Source: Branchiostoma belcheri
Taxonomy: Eukaryota > Chordata > Leptocardii > Amphioxiformes > Branchiostomatidae
Length of the DNA stretch: 64,000 bases
Direction: 5' to 3'
Assembly: GCF_001625305.1 (NCBI RefSeq)
Contig: NW_017803954.1
Span: 503,094 to 567,093, forward strand
Shown here: in pieces, positions 62,543-64,000 of the stretch
Numbering within the stretch: the stretch's first letter is position 1
Layout: each line of letters begins with the position of its first letter
Position numbers and translations under genes: made by a program
The notes under the pieces: generated by a model
The model's database searches: none
Seen by the model: only the letters and a program-made list of their open reading frames with translations
What the model was told of the DNA's origin: nothing

Positions 62543-62647
62543 CACATTTTCCCAACTACATGTTAACACATTTTCCCAACTACATGTTAACACATTACAT
62601 AATTTATAGTAAACAATCGGAATTTGAAGTAAACAATCGGAATTTGA
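62543..62647. repeat. Two adjacent short tandem duplications
   Basis: A 24-bp unit (CACATTTTCCCAACTACATG plus TTAA) occurs twice from 62,543, with a third partial start at 62,591. A 20-bp unit AGTAAACAATCGGAATTTGA occurs twice from 62,608. They mark the return to CpG-rich sequence. Confidence 0.9.
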
Positions 62648-62679
62648 CAATGGTCAATCTTAAAGCAGATATGTAGAGT

Positions 62680-64000
62680 TTCCGCTTTATAATACGTTCT
62701 CTCCGATTTCGTGTGCTGTTATACTGAACGCCTTTCCACGTAGAAAACCATTAAAGTCGTTCAAAACGAGGTATACGAAAATGAGCCCAAACCACACATC
62801 TGCTTGAACAGCTCGCGATGAAAGCCGTAGGTAACCCGTGAACTTTGACCGTGCACGCGCCGCCCGTGTTGGCCTAATATCAAAGGTGCTCCGGTACAAT
62901 GCGCTTGTTCCCGTTATTGATCGGCTCGGCCAGACGGAACGTTAAACATTTACTCACATTAACGTTCTCTCAGCACGTCAGTACCACGGCGACAAGGATA
63001 TCCATATTCAGGTTGGTATGACGGCTTTTATAAAATTGTGAGCTGCTCTCCGTTTTTGAGATGATAGATTGCAGATTGTGTCGTTTTTCTGTCGCAAACA
63101 CCAAATTAAAGCTATATGTACAGTTTGTATCGTAATGGGGTATAGGAAAGGGGCGTGAGATGCATGTTCCTATACGTATAATTGCTCGAGATTGGATTGT
63201 TGTAACAACCGGAGATTTCTTAGCTTTATACTGTAAAATATTCTATCCTGTTTATTGTAAACCAGAAGGCCAATTTTGAGCCATGTCTTGGTGTACTTAA
63301 CACAATGTGTTCAACAGGTACACTGACGATGATGGTTAAAATCGTGATTCGCTGCACGTTTTATCTGTCAGTGTATACTACCCCCACTGACAATAAGCAG
63401 CTTTGTAAGTGTAGGCAGCATTGTATAGACTGCAGCAGTGAAAGGTATAACTGCTGTACAGCGGATAATGGTCGGCAATTTGCGGCTGATGGAGGAACGT
63501 CAATGGCGGTCTGCGGTCGAGTTCACGTGTTGTGCTAGATGACGTCATTATTTACCAAAGGCCGCGTTACGTAGATTTGTTTAGGAAAGAGAGGGTCACG
63601 GGGGGATTTTTGTAAAATCAAGTCTGAGTCTAGAATAAAACTAAAATACATTTGTATCACAAGTAGTTTAAATATGTTTAAATATGTTAAGAATGCATAT
63701 ACGAAGTGACATCTTCGGGTAACCGGTACAATCGTGCGCTCGCTCTATTAATGGATCTATTTACAAAGACAGGGCCTAAATACCCTGCCAATCTACAACT
63801 TTCCTCAAATTTGGATAGTAGTCAATTGGAAATTCCATCAGCAGTGGAGAGAAAAACTATTAGATTCACGTTTAGTTCCTTTTATATAGATGGATGCTCT
63901 ACAGGAAATGGGAAGTGCTTATCATCTCCGCACCAAAATGAGCACTAATCATGTAACAGTAATAAATATATATGAGGCACTTTTTTGTGTGATTACCTAT
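62680..64000. other. CpG-rich DNA, no firm gene
   Basis: CpG-rich again, with a dense patch at 62,750-63,010. An 80-codon plus-strand frame at 63,706-63,948 has balanced composition (it includes NRALALLMDLFTKTG) and could be an exon, but I find no splice site to support it. A palindromic CRE is at 63,540. Confidence 0.4.
63540..63547. promoter_or_regulatory. Palindromic CRE (TGACGTCA)
   Basis: A second perfect CRE octamer. An E-box-like TCACGTG lies about 20 bp upstream. It sits in the CpG-rich terminal block. Confidence 0.33.

Larger units (their letters stand above)
59500..62650. other. CpG-poor island between CpG-rich domains
   Basis: CpG falls away after about 59.5 kb. Hand count is zero CpG in 60,661-61,140. 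It recovers after about 62.65 kb. The stretch contains the retroelement remnants and the 23-bp minisatellite. It may be a short methylated gene body or methylated transposon DNA. Confidence 0.55.

Overview
The window looks like nuclear DNA of an invertebrate deuterostome, most likely a lancelet (Branchiostoma-like). This is an inference. It rests on the absence of any dense coding run, introns and GT/AG splice signals around short exons, tRNA-derived SINEs, a Harbinger-type MITE, a Penelope-like reverse-transcriptase remnant, and strongly mosaic CpG content. I see no bacterial, phage, CRISPR, rRNA or intact tRNA features. The longest open frame is 162 codons and does not look like a gene.

Layout. 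Bases 1 to about 44,100 are CpG-poor and TpG/CpA-rich (hand count: 1 CpG in 1-600), as expected of methylated gene-body DNA in animals with mosaic methylation. Here I can support only a few short exons: a plus-strand one at 19,931-19,991, a weaker plus-strand one at 30,301-30,463, and minus-strand ones at 27,439-27,524 and 38,583-38,627. None gives a protein I recognise, and the two strands disagree, so nested or overlapping genes are possible. The rest is intron or intergenic DNA with a 57-bp minisatellite (5.65-6.35 kb), three SINE-like copies, a complete 357-bp MITE (13.26-13.62 kb), solitary ends related to it, a (TGTC)-containing dispersed repeat (33.97-34.41 kb) and two patches of a repeat carrying CTTGGTGCTGATTGG.

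Near 44.1 kb the composition changes. From there to about 59.5 kb CpG is abundant (17 in 54,541-54,720), with GC-rich islets every 1-2 kb separated by AT-rich DNA. This looks like an unmethylated intergenic or regulatory landscape. It also holds a triplicated ~155-bp unit, a 113-bp tandem duplication and several dyad-symmetric sites.

At 58.57-59.66 kb the plus strand carries a tandemly duplicated exon-intron module followed by further exon-like segments. It runs into a CpG-poor stretch (59.6-62.6 kb) with a frameshifted Penelope-like retroelement fragment and a 23-bp minisatellite that has a trimeric higher-order pattern. CpG-rich sequence returns from about 62.65 kb to the end. The most unusual items are the exon-intron duplication next to retroelement sequence and the sharp CpG domain boundaries.
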